Source: Amblyornis subalaris
Taxonomy: Eukaryota; Chordata; Aves; Passeriformes; Ptilonorhynchidae
Length of the DNA: 64,000 nt
Reading direction: 5' to 3'
NCBI GenBank assembly: GCA_018881555.1
Contig: JACAXG010000007.1
Location: 9,986,435 to 10,050,434 of the forward strand
Of the stretch, positions 1 to 13,013 are shown piece after piece (position 1 is the stretch's first letter; each line of letters starts with the position of its first letter). The notes beneath the pieces were generated by a model that was not told the origin of the DNA, searched no databases, and saw only the letters and a program-made list of their open reading frames with translations. The position numbers were made by a program, and so were the translations under genes.

Positions 1-1129
1 CACCTATGTCCATTTCTTCACGTTATAACACAACCTTCATCGGAAGATGCTCATTCGATAGCACAAAGGAACTCCAACTGTACAGAAATCACAGCAGCTT
101 TTTAAACTGCCTATGCCATCTCAGTAACACTCCTCCTTTCTGGAACAAAAGGCTCACATGCACAGGAAAGGACTGGCTTCCTATGCTAATTGCAATGCAA
201 GAATCTCCCAAGACGGCCACAAAGGGCATGAGCAGGTGTTTTTAGAAATTCAACCTTGACAAAAGGCTTTATCATATCTCCTTAATATGGTAGTGTTTAC
301 ACCTCAGGCAGAAAAAGGAAGCCAAGGTAGGGTGTGTATTCACAGTTATTTCTGTCACACAACAGGCAGGCACTCATGAGTCTTTGAATGCACCTGAATA
401 AATGACTGAGCTAACTCTGTACATACAGCTCTTACACCATGTACCTTACATGACCAAGCTATGCTTTCTGGCCCAGCACAAACAGGATCCAGCTCTGCTC
501 TCAGTTTCTATCCAACTGTCTCAAATTAACAGCCCCCACAAAACCAAAGCAAATAATACATGCAATTCCACTTAAGGGGTTCTGCATAAAGATAATTTTA
601 TAAGCTCCCACAGAACAACTATAAAGATTTATTTTTCCCCCATGTGTTCTTTTAATGAACTGACAGAACTGTCAAGTACTCCCACTGAAGTTAAGATCTG
701 AACATGAGGCTAAAAAAGTTTTCATATTTAAGGGCTTAAGTCCAGAGTCATACAGCACAAAAACTGAGAGATCTTGAGACAAAATTCTGCCTTGTCTCTG
801 GGGCATAAATCCATCTCTAATAGCTGGAGATGAGAATCTTCCTTCGAGGAAAATTACTTGACAATTGGCTGTTACCAGCTTTTTTTTTTTTTCTAATTGT
901 AATTGATGAACTTGATACTGGTTGAGTTACACAGATCAACTATTCTGAACAAACAATTGGGACAAGCACATTTATCTTCATTGGCACCAGATGCTCTACT
1001 TTATCTAAAAGAGACGAAGCGAAGATCTCTGCAGTTTCAAGAGCTGCTACAAGAGAACTCAAATTTATCATAATGGGAAATCTTTCTTTGATGACTGGAA
1101 TACTCAGAAAATCAAAAAGCTTCACTAAC
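1..1129 (-). other. PTPN13: PTPN13 intron 7, partial
   Basis: This intronic sequence runs off the left edge. The donor, gttagt on the minus strand, starts at 1129. I looked for the next expected exon, which begins EPVRRYKTY in mammals, on the minus strand and did not find it. A 12-13 nt T run lies at about 881. No other recognisable feature is present. Confidence 0.8.
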
Positions 1130-1693
1130 CTTCTACATTCATAGCTTCCCTCAGAAGCTGCAACTTCTTCTGTCTCTCTCTTATCCTATCAAAGGCACTT
1201 GATATTGCTGCAGAAGTTGATGTCTCAGGAACGTGGCGCATTTGGTCCAGTTTTTGTGGTCCGAAGACATCCAGCGCTATGCTCCCATCAGAGTATCTTG
1301 CTTCCTTGTTTCTGGCAGCAGTAGAAGTCCGTACTGTAAATGTTTCACACTGATGGCTGTGCCTGTGAGAGCCTCCAGCATGGTCCCTCTCAGCTGCCTT
1401 GTCAGCAGTGCAAAGCAAATCTGTGGAAGAAGCCCATATTTTCCGTTTGGGAGGGACATCTGTGTGAAGGTGACCTTTTTTCTCAAACTCACTGGTTTTA
1501 CACCTATGAGGACAGAAAACATCTTCCTGACCCGAATTGTAATCTGCAGAAATGCCCTGGAAAAACTCTTCCTCATCTTGTGTTCCTCTAATGGACAGAA
1601 ATCCCATAGACTTGCTCAGTCCTTTGTTAAGGGTGGTCTGTTGAGAGAAGTGAGTTCTGTGTCCATCAGATGCATCAACCGCCAATGTTTTTC
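1130..1693 (-). CDS. PTPN13: PTPN13 exon 7: linker between KIND and FERM domains
   Basis: This 564-nt internal exon encodes residues 212-398, plus the last two nt of split codon 211 and the first nt of codon 399. The acceptor (minus strand ttattctag) precedes 1693 and the donor GAAG|gttagt follows 1130. The region is a fast-evolving, probably disordered linker between the KIND and FERM domains. It keeps islands shared with mammals: LNKGLSKSMGFLSI (232-245), KIWASS followed by DLLCTAD, KEARYSDGSIALDVFGPQK (340-358), and a highly charged helix DRIRERQKKLQLLREAMNVE (379-398) that leads toward the FERM domain. The stretches between islands differ strongly from human and mouse, but the frame is open throughout. 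The donor is slightly non-consensus (gttagt). No catalytic function is expected here. The family match is firm; the disorder and helix descriptions are inferred from composition. Confidence 0.96.
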
Positions 1694-4600
1694 CTAGAAT
1701 AAGGAGACATTTCATACATGTAATTTTCCACTTAATACACAGGAGTCCAACACAAATTAGTTAAAGTGTCTGCTGAACACACACTTGGGCATTGGTTTTG
1801 CCTTGCAAAGCATTGAGAAGGCTACTTAAAGGGCTGCTTCAGTCAACAAAGACAGAACTCCAACTACTTCCTATATGACAATAATTTTATTACTTTTTCT
1901 CTTGAGCACTTCAGAAATAAAAGACCTGCTATCATTCAGTATTAACATTAAAAAAAAAAAAGTATCACGTAATTGCTGAAAGTTGTTTTCTCATTAGTTT
2001 CATTTTTAAAATAGTCTGGACTATCACCAAAAATACCACTTAGTAATCAATCTGAAATCAGCCATTCCTCTCACACCCAAATACACTGCCCACAGGTTTT
2101 AATAANAAGTCCAGGTTTGTTCTGCAGATTTACAGATGCTCTGCAATAGAGCCAGGAGTAAGAAAAGAATGCCGTGTACTTAGGATTTATAAAACTTCTG
2201 GATCTTCCTCTAATGACTATTTTTGGTGATAAAGAATACTCTGAGACAAAAACAACAANGCTTTCAAGACTAAAATCATTCTATGAGTCTGCACCCTTCA
2301 TGCTTCATTAATACATGAATCCACTCATACTTAGGAAGTCTCTCTTCTCCCTCTCCCCTATTTTGAAATTATTTCCAGAATAAAAGAAACTGCCAGAGGT
2401 GAATAATATTAAATATGTGGTCTCAGAAGAATATTATAGCACAGTCACTAAGAAGTTTTGACCCAGGAGGAGTCACTATGGCATGTGATGCCTTCCTTAG
2501 AGCTAGCTCCCTCTTTATAGCGATATTCCCATGTACAACTTTTAAGAAGCAGCAGCCTCGGAGACATCATTGCAAAAGCAAGCAGTCATGAGTTCTAAGT
2601 AAATTACTATGCTGTATCTACTGCTCTTAAAGAATGCCACATAGTGCTGCCTGCCACTCTTACAAAGTCAATTGAAATTAACTGCCCCACTTGCACAGCA
2701 GGCTCCTAATGATGTTTATCCTAGAGTGTTATCCTTTCAAACTGAATTTGACAGAATGTTTTAGGGATGTTTGGAAATGTAGTCAGTAATGGTTTAAAAG
2801 CTTATGACTTTCAACTCTGATATTCTACTTCAAGAAGGGCTGGGCTTTTAGTTTAGTTGTTTTTATTTCTGTGATATTTAACTAACAATCAAAACCAGCA
2901 AGACTAAAGCCAAATACAACCAAGCAGCCCCTTGCTTCCTACCGACATGCAAATACCTGATGGTAAAATGTTAGGGTTTGGATTGTCTAAAAAGTGTCTA
3001 AAAAGTCTAAAAAGTAAGAAATCACACGCAGTTCCCACATGCTCTGGCTAAGAAAATAAAAAACATCTTTTGCCAATGAGAATGAACTAATCTTCTAAAA
3101 GGATCTGACGCCTCACTTCATATTTTACAAAAATAGCTTTAATACTAAACTAAACATAATTATACTTGTGGTCAGGTAAATATTATGTTATTATCTTATT
3201 CTCAGACTACACATCATCCTAAAGCTGGTGAACTACGTATAATATTCACACACAAAAAAGCCTTTTAAAAATAGCAGTTCATTGTGAAGTTCCCACTATC
3301 CACCTAAAGCAGCGGAACAATATCCATTTTGCATACTTCACATTCACGCACATGCACCAAGGACAAACATTCCTAAACAGGATTTCAACTCCGTAATTTT
3401 TGAGACAAAAAACTAAACACCACAGTCTACTTTTTAAGATGGCCAACAGAAACGCAAACCAAAAAGAGCTCTGAGAATCCTTCCCAGTATAGTTCCAAGT
3501 GAACGGAACTATATTCATTCCAATGAATGAATAACGAGAGTTCCAAGATAATTTTAGGCAGAAAAAACCCAAACCAACCTCCTCTACTTGCTGTTTTCAC
3601 TTTTTTTTTTAAAGTAAAAAGACTCCAAGCACCCACTTCTTCAACACTGAAAGTATTTACATGCAGAGACCTTACCGAACAAAACAAGGGCAAACAAAGC
3701 AGAAGAACACCCAAGAGAAGCAGACAGCTGCAACTCCAATATACTAACACAGCTACACATTCAGGATTACTCAGCGCATCATCGGTCATGACTCAGAAGG
3801 ACATTCCTGGTTCGCAAGATCATTTAGATTCTCTGTACATTGAAGCATTATCTTGTTGCAGGATCACATCCAACAAAGAGTCACACCATACTTTTAGCAC
3901 CAGTGGGTATCCTCACCACAGCACCCAGAGACAGAACCCTGTCTTGTTGTGTGCTGGTGAGAAAGAGCCTACCTGCCAGTGAAAAAGAGTGCTGGGGGCA
4001 AGGAGCATCCTCCTCACCAAAGCTGTAGTTCCCACGGACTTGGATATATCAGCAGCTCTTTCCTGTTTGTGCAGAGGTGTAAAAGACACAAATTCTTTTG
4101 CCTCAGCATGCAAGAGATGCTCTTTATTCCCCAAGTCAGCCACCCACTGGGGCTTCCTCTCAAAAGAAAGTGAAGGCCATGATCACCACCTCATCGGCAG
4201 TGACTAGGAAAGTACTCATGGCTACAGCTCTGCCACTCATCCAGGTAACTGCATGACGAGACAGGAGATGAGNTGGCCCATCAGGAAGCAGTGCAGGAGA
4301 TGTTCCACACTGCTCTTCCCCTCTACAGGTCTAACTCAGATCCACATTGACTGATGCAGTCAACATGGGTTTTAACAAAGCACCAAAATGAATCTATAGC
4401 TGGCCTCAGTATTCAGTCTTGAGACTGCAAAATTCTCTTGGACACATTTCATCTTTCCCTTATTACTCTCCTCATTCCCACTTCTGCTTTTCATCAGCCT
4501 TGCCAATTCTTCCCACCTTTGCAAAACCCATCCCTCCCTACATTGCATCATTTCAACAAGCTCTGCCCAAACTGACCGAGAGTGCCAACATGAGCTGTTT

Positions 4601-7600
4601 AAAAATCACCCTCACAGGAGGGTAAAGAAGAGACTTTGGGGCAAGGAGTGCACAGCCTGCTCAAGCTGGGTGTCTTGAGAAGNCAAATCGAAACAAAGCA
4701 GCAATACAAAACTTCCAGATCTGTACTTTATCCCAGCCAAAACTGCATGCTGCTTTTAGCACCAGAGAGAAGAGGGCAAGGATCAAGGACAAGACTTCAC
4801 AGTATAGAAGCAACTCANTCGCAGATACCTGTAGTAAAACTAGATTAGGCAACCAGCAATCAGTCCAAGCCAATATTTCTACTTCTAAAAACTTAAATCN
4901 GTCGTCATCCCTTCCTACTTTTTTTGAAGTACTATAATAGACTTTGTAAGTCACATGATCAACTGTGAAGGTACTTTTTTAATCCTGGACTTCCTCAACA
5001 CACTACCTCGGCATTACTTGGATCAAGAGTCTTAAATGACTGCAGAAAGTCTCTTTCAGCACAAGGCTCACGTGTCCAGCTTTCAGCTAACAGTACACCT
5101 CTAAAATGGAGCAGACAGGAGTAATATACCCTTCTTTAACACACGGATTTTCAGNTGAATGGCATACTCAAGTCCAAACTCTTCAAGTCAGTATGCAGTT
5201 TATCCTTCAACATTTTTTCCTCCAGCTTTTATGATGAAATATGTGGAAAAATGAATGAAAGAACTACCAGCAAAAAATTATATATAAAGAACACNGATCA
5301 AAAGGAATATGACTGCATAATGGAACTTGTACATCTTTAAATTATAATGCACGGGTAAACTCATGTTATGAAAAAGGCTTGTATTTGTAATGGAAACTCT
5401 GGAGACCTATCCCAAGTATCTTGGCTCCAGTAGAGACATTAAGTATCTCACCTGAGACCACACAGAGCTACTCCAGGCTTCAGTTACCAGGTGTGTAACA
5501 GGACAGAGGTGTGTTTCCCTGTTTGTCAGTGAGGGTGATAGAACAAGCCATTAGCAATTAAGATGCTACAGCATGTAAGTAACTTCAAAAGGCATACTTT
5601 CTCCTTCCCCGATTACTTCTCTGTTGCACTAAACTCTTCTCCTTGCTCATCTGAAGAGTGGATGGGTTCTTGATTTTGCGTATTGCCCTTGGGTGTTTAT
5701 CCTCTACTTGATGTTACATTAGTGCAATTATTTATAATTACTGTAAATAATTCAAATGCAATTATAGTAACTGTATGATTTCAAAGTATAATATATAGTG
5801 AGGGAATATATACAATAAAAATAGCAATTAATCACCAGGAATTCACAATTAAATTCCCTTGTAGTGCTANAACAAAACCCTAGTTTTCCACACGCATCTT
5901 CAACTGCCAGATGTTACATTTGCTAAATGTAATAGCCATAGATCTGCTTCCTTCTTCCTTTGGTGTTTTCAGCTAAGAATGCAACTACACACTCTAACAC
6001 CAGAGTCNTTCACATCTTTCACTTACACTGACAGTAATCTGGTTGATTTTCCTCTGGGAAAGAGAGTTGTTATCTAGTTCTAACTAAATCCAGTCTGTCT
6101 GCAATTACTTGTGTACCAGCTTGATCACACNGGCGATTAATCAAATATTATGTAAGCGCAAACTCAGTCAGTACCATCACATACTGTACCTGTTTTTGAT
6201 GAATAAACTCAGCTCAGTTTTCTTTAAAGTCTTTCTGACTGCCCCTTTCTTTTGTTTGCACAAAATGGAATATATTTTTCAACTCCATCATGGATTTCAA
6301 CTTGTGGATGCATATGCACATACACACATATGGGAGTGGGGGGTGGTTAGGAAGAGAGAGACTGCCCACATGTGCATGAAAACACACACCATCACTGCCA
6401 GATTGGAAGGTCTCAAGAGAGGAAATTATTATACAGGAGTTTAAAAAACATCTCCCACGCCATCTTTGTGTGGAAAACAAAGCAACAAAAAGAATCTTTC
6501 TCCCAAGACAATGTGGTTAGTGTCTCAAATATGAGTGGGTAGTTGATGGAGGAGCCGGGTTTGCAATCCCTTTGGGGCAGGCTGAGAGCCAAACAGAAGA
6601 CAACAGAGCCAGATGTGGCCTGTGACTGCTAGGAATGGCACCTCCTCTTTTCTTTTACTTTTTCAACTTTTGAGAAAAATCCAAGTTTCAGGAGGAAATA
6701 CCCCTAAACAATGCATTCTTTATGAAGGAAGAAATGAACTGGACACAAGGGCTGCTGAAAGCACTCTATGTAATGGCCAGGTTATAAATCCTGTATAACA
6801 ATTTGCATTCTGCTTTGGACTGACACACCTCTTCTATCAAAAAACACCAAACGGCTCCAAAACCCAGGCATCTTGTTCAGAACAGTGGTAGTAAGCCTTG
6901 CCAAGCAGCACTTCATAAATGCAACATTTTACCTCTTCCACTCCCCAGCACCTCTCCAAGAAAAGGCAACCANTGCACTTTCCCACTCAGGTTTATGGGT
7001 CAATTTATTTCAGTACTTTTCTCAACCAAGTAGGCCAAAGATCCACCCAGCGACTCCCTTCCCGGATTTCCGCATATCCCAGGAGAAACTCGGTGATAGG
7101 GCTGCTTTTCTGCACAGAGACAGCATTTGACATCTGATTTGGTTTCCTCACTGATCCTCNTGTCCACTCTCGTTTTGTCTCCAGTTTGTCCTCAGTGCCA
7201 CTGAAACAGCATTTCCAACAGTGACAGGCTGGAAGCTCCCTACACCCAGAGCACCTATACCTAAATTTAAAAGATCTCTACCACATGCAAACAGAAACAC
7301 TTATTGGAAGAAAACAGGCATGGTTTTGGAGTGCAAAAGAATAAAATTTTTTTTTTTTTTTTCTTTCAACAAGAAACCTTCATCTGGCTTTCATTTGGTT
7401 TTGCTGAACTCTGGAAGTTATTCTCCACCTACTCAGTTCTTTTTTTCTAGTACTGAGGAGCCAGGAGAAATAAAAAAAATAAAAGAGTATATTTAGTATA
7501 TTTCCAGATGACAGATTTTCAAGTCAATGGAAATAAGTTTGTGCTGTAGTTTTAGATAATTTAAGTCTGTCTGTTTGGATTTAGCAAGATAATGTGTAAG

Positions 7601-10600
7601 CTACTTCAGTTCACACATGGAGGTCACCACTATAAACCATTTCTTTATAAACTAAAAGCTGCATTTTCACCCAGCGCAGGAACTAAAACATAATCCACAA
7701 TCAGCTTCCCTGGATCAAAACCAAAACGGTACATTTTCCTTTATCTGAGAGTTTTTTGTTGATATTATGGAGCATGGTAAACAAACACTAGAATTTCTTG
7801 TTAAAATTAAAACCAACTTCATTTAGCATCTTTCATTCAGTTTACAACACNTACCACTTTTGCTGCACCTGATAGTTCATATAGTCTGATTAAACAGGGA
7901 GTTGATCAACATCTAGAATTTTCATCAGTATTTCCAAATATTTCCTGTTGTGTACAGTTAAGGTGCATCTAAGTNGTATTTTAAATTCATTTCAAGACTT
8001 TATTCAGGTGGCATTTATTTTAGTTAGAAAAAAAGGTCAGAAATTTGCAGGATACAACTGTAGTATTATAATATACAAGTTGGACTTGTGACAGTCTACA
8101 GTATCATAAAGGTCAAGTTAAAATCAGGGATCNTCATGGTAGGAAAGCCAAGACACCTGTTAGCTACATCTCTTTAGAAGATGGAATATCTCTGGCAAAG
8201 GTCTGTCCTTGGTGTTCATGGATCATCCACGTAAATTGGAACTTTGCAAATAAACACACGAGGTGCAGGATTTCAGGTATTAGATGGCTGGGAAGCAGGT
8301 TGCCAGGCAAGTACAAGCCATGGAGATGTCAACTGGGCCTTAAATACNCTACTGAAGGATAGTTTGTGGCAAAGAGTAACACAGTGAATTAATTCCTGCT
8401 TTATATTTGGAAGAGTTTGACAGNTAGTTACTCTTTTGCCACACCAAAAGCCAATCAAGTAACTTTCACATAGGAGTCTTGATGTAAAAACTCTTNAGGT
8501 CTAAAGTGTTCTGAGTAGAAAAATTAAATAACACTCATTGCTTCAGATGACTCACAACAGGTCTTACTGCTTCTATTTCTGCTGGCTAAGTCAGTTCCTA
8601 AACACTGTGTTCTGANTGCAACTTGACTAAAAGCAAACATTCTGTAATATTAATTTACAATAAATTACTTCTGCAGTCAGCCCTGCTGTAAAACTCCTTC
8701 ACGAAGACAGCCACAGAAAGTGAGTCATGAAAGAGACAAAAAATAAATTTAACTGGGGAGAATATTAACACAAAGCTATTTATTAATTTAATAATTATCT
8801 TCAAGACATAAAGATGGAAATGAATAGCTGAAAATATAAAGCCTGGTTACATAAGGAGAGGCAAAATATTTGATTTAAACACGTGAGGCNGAAAAATTTC
8901 AAAACATTTACCCTACGCCAACAATAAAGTCNTGGCAATTATAATTGTGGATTAACATGGTGTGGAAAACTGATCCTAATAATAATGACGTTCAAATAAA
9001 GCAAAAGTCACAGCATTTTTCAAAGACTGCAAATATCTAAAATATTAGTTGGCTACTCTCCATTTAGAAGCACATCTTCCTTATTGAATCAGCTCTACAT
9101 TCATGAACTTAGCATGATTTATCCAATATCTTAAGTTACAAGCTCAAAGTAATATTCCAATACTCCTAAGCTCACAAAAAATGCCATACCCCTATGCTGC
9201 TTTTTTCTCCATATGACAGCTGTTCTATTCATTACAAATTCTAAAATTTTCATGACTCAACAGAACTTCACCTCAATGAGTATCAAACAAGTCTTCTGAC
9301 CTTTTCAGGAAAGATTTCTGCTCCTCATATTCACTTCCTTAAATATGCTGGTAAAGTGATTAGTTAAGTTAGGCACATATTTATGCGTGTGTGCAAACCC
9401 ACCTCGCCCCCTCCAATTGTCCCAGTGCTAAATTTGACCCAAAACGTGTTCTCAGACGTAGTTAAACCCAAACAATTAGATAAAAGATAACTCACATAAT
9501 TTCTAACTTATTAGAAAGACACACTCAAAATCATAACCCTGTCTGGTAGCTTCCTATTCTTCTAAATGTTTGCCATTTTGCAANTGGGCTAAAAGGCATT
9601 TATTTCAGCTACACACAAAGCAGCAGAATAGCACAGTGACAACTGAGAGAAAAAGGACTCTTTGCATTTCTGAGTTGGTTTTTTTTTTCTGTTTCTTTTA
9701 CAATTACATTTTTCTTAAACCCTCCTCTGGCCTTCCACTTGTGGCTCCTCGATCTGTGAGATTATCGATCAGTATAACCAGCACTACGTTCTACAGCTCA
9801 CTTTCCCAGACATTTCAAGCTGTGCCCCCAGGGCAGCTGATCTGTGCTGTTATTGACAGAATTTGCACCAGCAAACCAGCACACCACTGCAGAAAAAGAA
9901 ATAACAAGCATAAAATTGCCCTCAATCAAATGCAATACATTTNTCTCATTAATATCAGACACCCATTTCACTGTGTCCTCACTAACTTTCAAACACATGA
10001 CTCGGTATACTAAACACCAGTGTGTAAAAACAGAACTGAAAACAGCTACAGCTTGTCTGGTTATGTGAGGGGTTCTGTTTTGTATTTTACAATTCCCTNA
10101 GGTCTCAGCCAAGTGGAGATCAAGGAATGTATCTAAGATTAAAATAAAGAGAAGATGGTGCTATTAAGACGTGCCAGNAAAAGTGACTGATAACAGAAGT
10201 AGAATCGGGAAAGGTTAACAGAAAACATGAAAAATACTTTCTACTTCTAAGGACGGGGGAAGACAGAAGCGCAATACCAAATTATCATAAGCCCACATGA
10301 TAACTGAAAAGCACTTTTGCTTATTGACAGTTAATCTTGAAAACTATAGCAAAAATCGAGTATTCAAGAACATCTCATTCGTAACTTGTGCCTTTCAGAG
10401 CAGGCTTGGAGCGATGCAGACAATATAATGTTTGCACTGGAACATTTATTCCCTGGGTGCCACACGTTATCTGTGACACTCTACACATGCAAGCACTTTC
10501 AATCAGCTTAAGAGGAACAGGCGTTAGGNGATGAAGACTATTCTGCCAACTTTATAGTCTAGGGGTTATCACGTTCTTTCATTTCACAAAGATTGAGTAA

Positions 10601-12919
10601 AGATAATGTTAAATTAGAACTCTTCAGATAATATGAAGCTCCCTATAAAGAGAAACATTTCAGAAAGTAATTTTGACCAAGGTTGCTTAAAACCCTCTGT
10701 TGAACTTACTGGTTGATAGCAGCTGAGACAAGTNGACTTCTCAGTCTCCAAGAGCAGAAGGAAAGAACATTCTAGCCANGACATTTTTTTCAAGTTAGAG
10801 AATACAGTAAAAAACCAGCAATTGGATCATCTAGTGTACTTCCTTTAAGTTAGACAGAGTCCTCGGAGAAAGTTTCAGACATTACAGGGATATTATTCAT
10901 CCTAGTGCTGAACCAGAAAGCCACGAAGATATTGGCTGGAGCTACCAAAGCAATCTCCAAAATTTAGTAGAACCTAAAACAAAAGCTTTTTTGTTAAGAT
11001 ATAATGAAGACACTGGGGAGAAGCATTACTTCTGGAAAAAGAAAAATCTGCTAAAAAGCTTAAACAAAGTTGTGGGTAGGAAAACAAATGAACAAAGAAA
11101 CAAAACTCCTCAAACCACACAAACATTTGAAAAAAGTTAAAGATTTTCTAAGAAAATGAAAAGCAAACCAGAAAAAGATTGGTCAGCTGTATTAGAGAAC
11201 ACAAAACTAGAAACAACAAAGAAAAGAATAATCAGAGTTTGCTAATACAGTGAGAACAGACTTAAAAAACAACTCTGNTATGTCTCCAAAACTTTAAAAA
11301 TATTTTGATCATTACCAAAACACAGTTAATTATAACCATGGAATAAAAACCAGAATTGATAATGGAAAGAGGGTACGGAAATGACAAAGCTTGAAGTAGC
11401 AAGGTACTGTGCTCAAATAAAGCTCTTGAAAAAAATATGGAATAAGGTAGTACTGGCAAAAGAACAAAGGTGTATAAAGAAACAGTGAATCTGACAGCAC
11501 TGGAGACTGGGAAGCATAGGGTTAAAGAATAAACAATTTAACAACCAGAACAATAAGATTCTGGTTGAACTCTTAAAATTGGTGGGAACCAGGGAAAGAA
11601 TTTATTTTANGAAAGCACTTAAGAAATTCAGAAANGGCAAACATTACANGGTTTACAAATCCAGTCAACTAGATTGGTCCAGTACNAAAGCCTGTATTTC
11701 TACAGATCTCTCTATTGCTACAGAAATATTCTNGAAAAGAAGAAAAAAAAAGCCAGTAAGAAAACAAAACTCCTGAGAAAGCAGTCAGAACAGTGAATTT
11801 GTGCCAGAAAACNAAAAANCAGCTCATANCAGAAACTGTTCCTAAACACATAGTGCCATACTGGGAGGGCTGACACCAACTGACAGAAGGGGTTTATATC
11901 AAACCNCAGCCTAATCTAGGACTCATCTTAAAAAAAAGAATCAATAAAGGAAGGCCACCAATACCTTGCCAGACTTGTATCNGACTTTAGCAGTTCATAT
12001 AGTCACTGACAACTTCATGGGTTATTTCAGTTCCTGCAATTCCCTGCACTGTTGCTTGACACAAAACTGAAGAACAGGGGAGCAACTCAAGCACATCAGC
12101 AACATAACTTTGTTGCAACAACTCAGACTGGTCCAAGCAGATGCCTTATAAAATGCTCCGGCTCAGCTTCACAATTCTTCCAGAAAAATTAGAGACCAGC
12201 CTTTTGGAAGAATACTTCCTCTTGTCTGAAAAGCCTAGCACAGAGCTGATGCTGCCAATGACCTTAAACAACAAATCATGTCAAACATCAGCTGTCAACC
12301 TATGTCACTTTATCCTTCCTCCACAGTGGCAACAGCAACTGTCTGACTGCCCCCTGCTCTCCCAGTTTCCTCTTTCCTTACTTCCCTGAAGTAACATCAC
12401 AACCCTACCTGGCCTCTGTAACTGCCTCACACTGTCAAAGCACAGCAGAACTGGGATGGAACATACAATACTTCCCTTCAGGAAAAAAAGAGGAGTCAGC
12501 AAAAAAGCTTTGTGTGCAGGGAAAAGAGTCCACGGCTGCCCAGGAAGCAGTGAGAGAGCTAGGAAGTGAAAGCAGAGTCCACAGGAAAGAGGGAACAAGG
12601 AAAAGTTGCTTCCTGTTCCTCTAGCTGCCAACCTTCAGTCAAAAATCTCCTTTCTCCAGAAACAAAACATTTGGCCAAGAACCCTTAAAACCTGTGCCTA
12701 CCATCCAGACTGAACCGAAAAAAGATGAGNATTTTCTTGAAACAATTATTCTTTTGTCACCATCACCAACACTTAGCTAGACACTGAACCATCAGAGTTC
12801 TGCGAATGTAAGCAAGTCCTCCTCTATTTGATTCGTTTGGTTGCAAAATCTACCCAGCCTTGGTCTTCCACAAGGCTGTGGTTTTTTTGCCAAAACCCTT
12901 TCTGCAANGAAGCACTTAC
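1694..12919 (-). other. PTPN13: PTPN13 intron 6
   Basis: This 11.2-kb intron lies between exons 6 and 7, with a gtaagt donor at its 5' end (12919) and a ctag acceptor at 1694-1697. I see no coding exon and no full transposon. It holds a short tandem repeat at 2985-3015 and poly-T or poly-A runs (for example about 7347-7361 and 9680-9688). A strikingly A-rich stretch at about 10.98-12.0 kb carries ten ambiguous bases between 11610 and 11982. Around 5396-5510 there is weak MIR-like similarity that I did not call. Confidence 0.8.
2985..3015. repeat. 11-bp tandem repeat, about 2.8 copies
   Basis: The unit gtctaaaaagt occurs twice in tandem (2985-2995, 2996-3006) and is followed by a 9-bp partial copy to 3015. 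It is intronic and no function is suggested. Confidence 0.9.
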
Positions 12920-13013
12920 CTGTGGGAAGCCCTTTTCCCCTCAGTCTCTCCCGAATAGCCTGGCTCCTGTCTGGCTGCAATTTTCTATCTCCATTGCAAG
13001 TCAGTTGATCGAT
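12920..13013 (-). CDS. PTPN13: PTPN13 exon 6: end of KIND domain region
   Basis: This 94-nt exon encodes residues 180-210 plus the first nt of codon 211 (Gly). The acceptor is minus strand tattcttgcag before 13013, and the donor is CACAG|gtaagt after 12920. The product begins IDQLTCNGDRKLQPDRSQAI and continues into RERLRGKGLPTG. The PDRSQAIR and RLRGKGLPTG blocks match mammalian PTPN13 almost residue for residue, while the first half is more variable. It enters in phase 0 and leaves in phase 1, compatible with both neighbours. The segment forms the C-terminal edge of the KIND region and the start of the linker. An ambiguous base at 12908 lies just outside the exon, in the intron. Confidence 0.96.

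Noticed and set aside
940..1125. Minus-strand open frame of 61 codons just downstream of exon 7
   Set aside because: It does not match the next expected PTPN13 exon and shows no supported splice acceptor. It is intronic chance sequence.
1233..1697. Open frames on the + strand opposite PTPN13 exon 7
   Set aside because: They are antisense shadows of a conserved coding exon on the minus strand.
5396..5510. MIR-like antisense words (tatctcacctgagaccacac, agctactccagg)
   Set aside because: Only about 40 bp resemble the ccaaggtcacacagctagta region of MIR and the flanks do not follow. Too weak to annotate.
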